A stretch of DNA of 48,105 nt from Prevotellaceae bacterium (GTDB lineage: Bacteria > Bacteroidota > Bacteroidia > Bacteroidales > Bacteroidaceae), in assembly GCA_021204865.1 (NCBI GenBank), contig JAJPYQ010000021.1, positions 13,226 to 61,330 of the forward strand. The letters are read 5' to 3'. Of this stretch, positions 47,988 through 48,105 are shown piece by piece (within the stretch, counting starts at the first letter, position 1; every line of letters starts with the position of its first letter). The position numbers and the translations under genes were made by a program. A model generated the notes under the pieces. The model did not search any database, was not told the DNA's origin, and worked only from the letters and a program-made list of their open reading frames with translations.

Positions 47988-48105
47988 ATGCGTAAACTCT
48001 TGCTCCTTGTGCTGCTCCTCTGCGCCAACACCCTCGCCCACGCCCAGGCGGACGCTGACGTGAAGGTCGTGGTGGGCGACACGGCTTATACCATATATAA
48101 AAGCG
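47988..48105 (+). CDS. Exported protein, 5' part only (cut by window edge)
   Basis: The ATG lies four bases after the rlmH stop, so the gene is probably co-transcribed. The visible 39 residues start with a good signal peptide (MRKLLLLVLLLCANTLAHAQ, cleavage after AHA or HAQ). They continue ADADVKVVVGDTAYTIYKS before the sequence ends. Too little is present to assign a family. Confidence 0.75.
   Translation, partial: MRKLLLLVLLLCANTLAHAQADADVKVVVGDTAYTIYKS

Noticed and set aside
1..48105. tRNA, rRNA, insertion sequences, prophage or restriction-modification system
   Set aside because: I looked through the gaps on both strands and saw no cloverleaf-like segments, transposase or integrase genes, and the only restriction-like gene is a free-standing small domain.

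Overview
The window reads as a stretch of chromosome from a GC-rich member of the Bacteroidales, most likely the Prevotellaceae. Three things point there. Bacteroidetes-type promoters (TAnnTTTG or TAnnTTCG) precede many transcription units. One secreted protein ends in a Prevotella-style type IX secretion tail. Several families are typical of Bacteroidetes: tandem DUF5112/DUF5113-like sensor kinase, DUF3078-like beta-barrel protein, fused NfnA/NfnB-like oxidoreductase. I see no insertion sequence, prophage, CRISPR array, tRNA or rRNA.

Layout. Positions 1-226 hold a tandem repeat array and a promoter. 227-6473 (+) is a tripartite export operon: TolC-like outer membrane factor, HlyD-like lipoprotein adaptor, a double-ATPase ABC subunit, two ABC-2 permeases, and a small HsdR-N-like protein. 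6826-10704 (+) carries gyrA and a TPR protein. 11056-19143 (+) is a chain of overlapping genes: TPR protein, a 1165-residue two-module sensor kinase, its response regulator, a small membrane protein and a UvrD/PcrA helicase. 19328-20488 (-) is a drug-efflux MFS protein, divergent from ferritin, which is followed by an aminotransferase and a LolC/E-like permease (+). 23999-31282 (-) is the operon pyrG, yidC, S9 peptidase, MFS, divergent from a DUF3078-like protein (+). 32902-39049 (-) is serS, NfnAB-like fusion, PD40-like protein, mnmE. 39427-42068 (-) holds a T9SS-exported protein plus a 58-residue peptide gene. 42424-47449 (-) is nadC, C69 dipeptidase, phosphoglucomutase, nudC. rlmH diverges from it on the + strand, and the last gene is cut by the window edge.

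The most striking signal lies between the genes. Nearly every gap between transcription units carries a short tandem array with a period of 23 bases (24 in one family). Sequences differ from array to array, but most units share one plan: a self-complementary core of about 13 bases followed by a tail of about 10. In two arrays the edge units keep the tail but swap the dyad for a different one that is still self-complementary. Four copies of a second conserved element (CCGYGGYYCCTGTATWAG) flank arrays, twice as inverted pairs. I see no known family that explains this.

Other points of interest are two divergent promoter pairs whose -7 elements are both exactly 12 bases apart, two nearly leaderless genes, a sensor kinase whose ATPase and probable phosphoacceptor histidine sit in different halves, and an MnmE that lacks the Asp of its NKxD motif.
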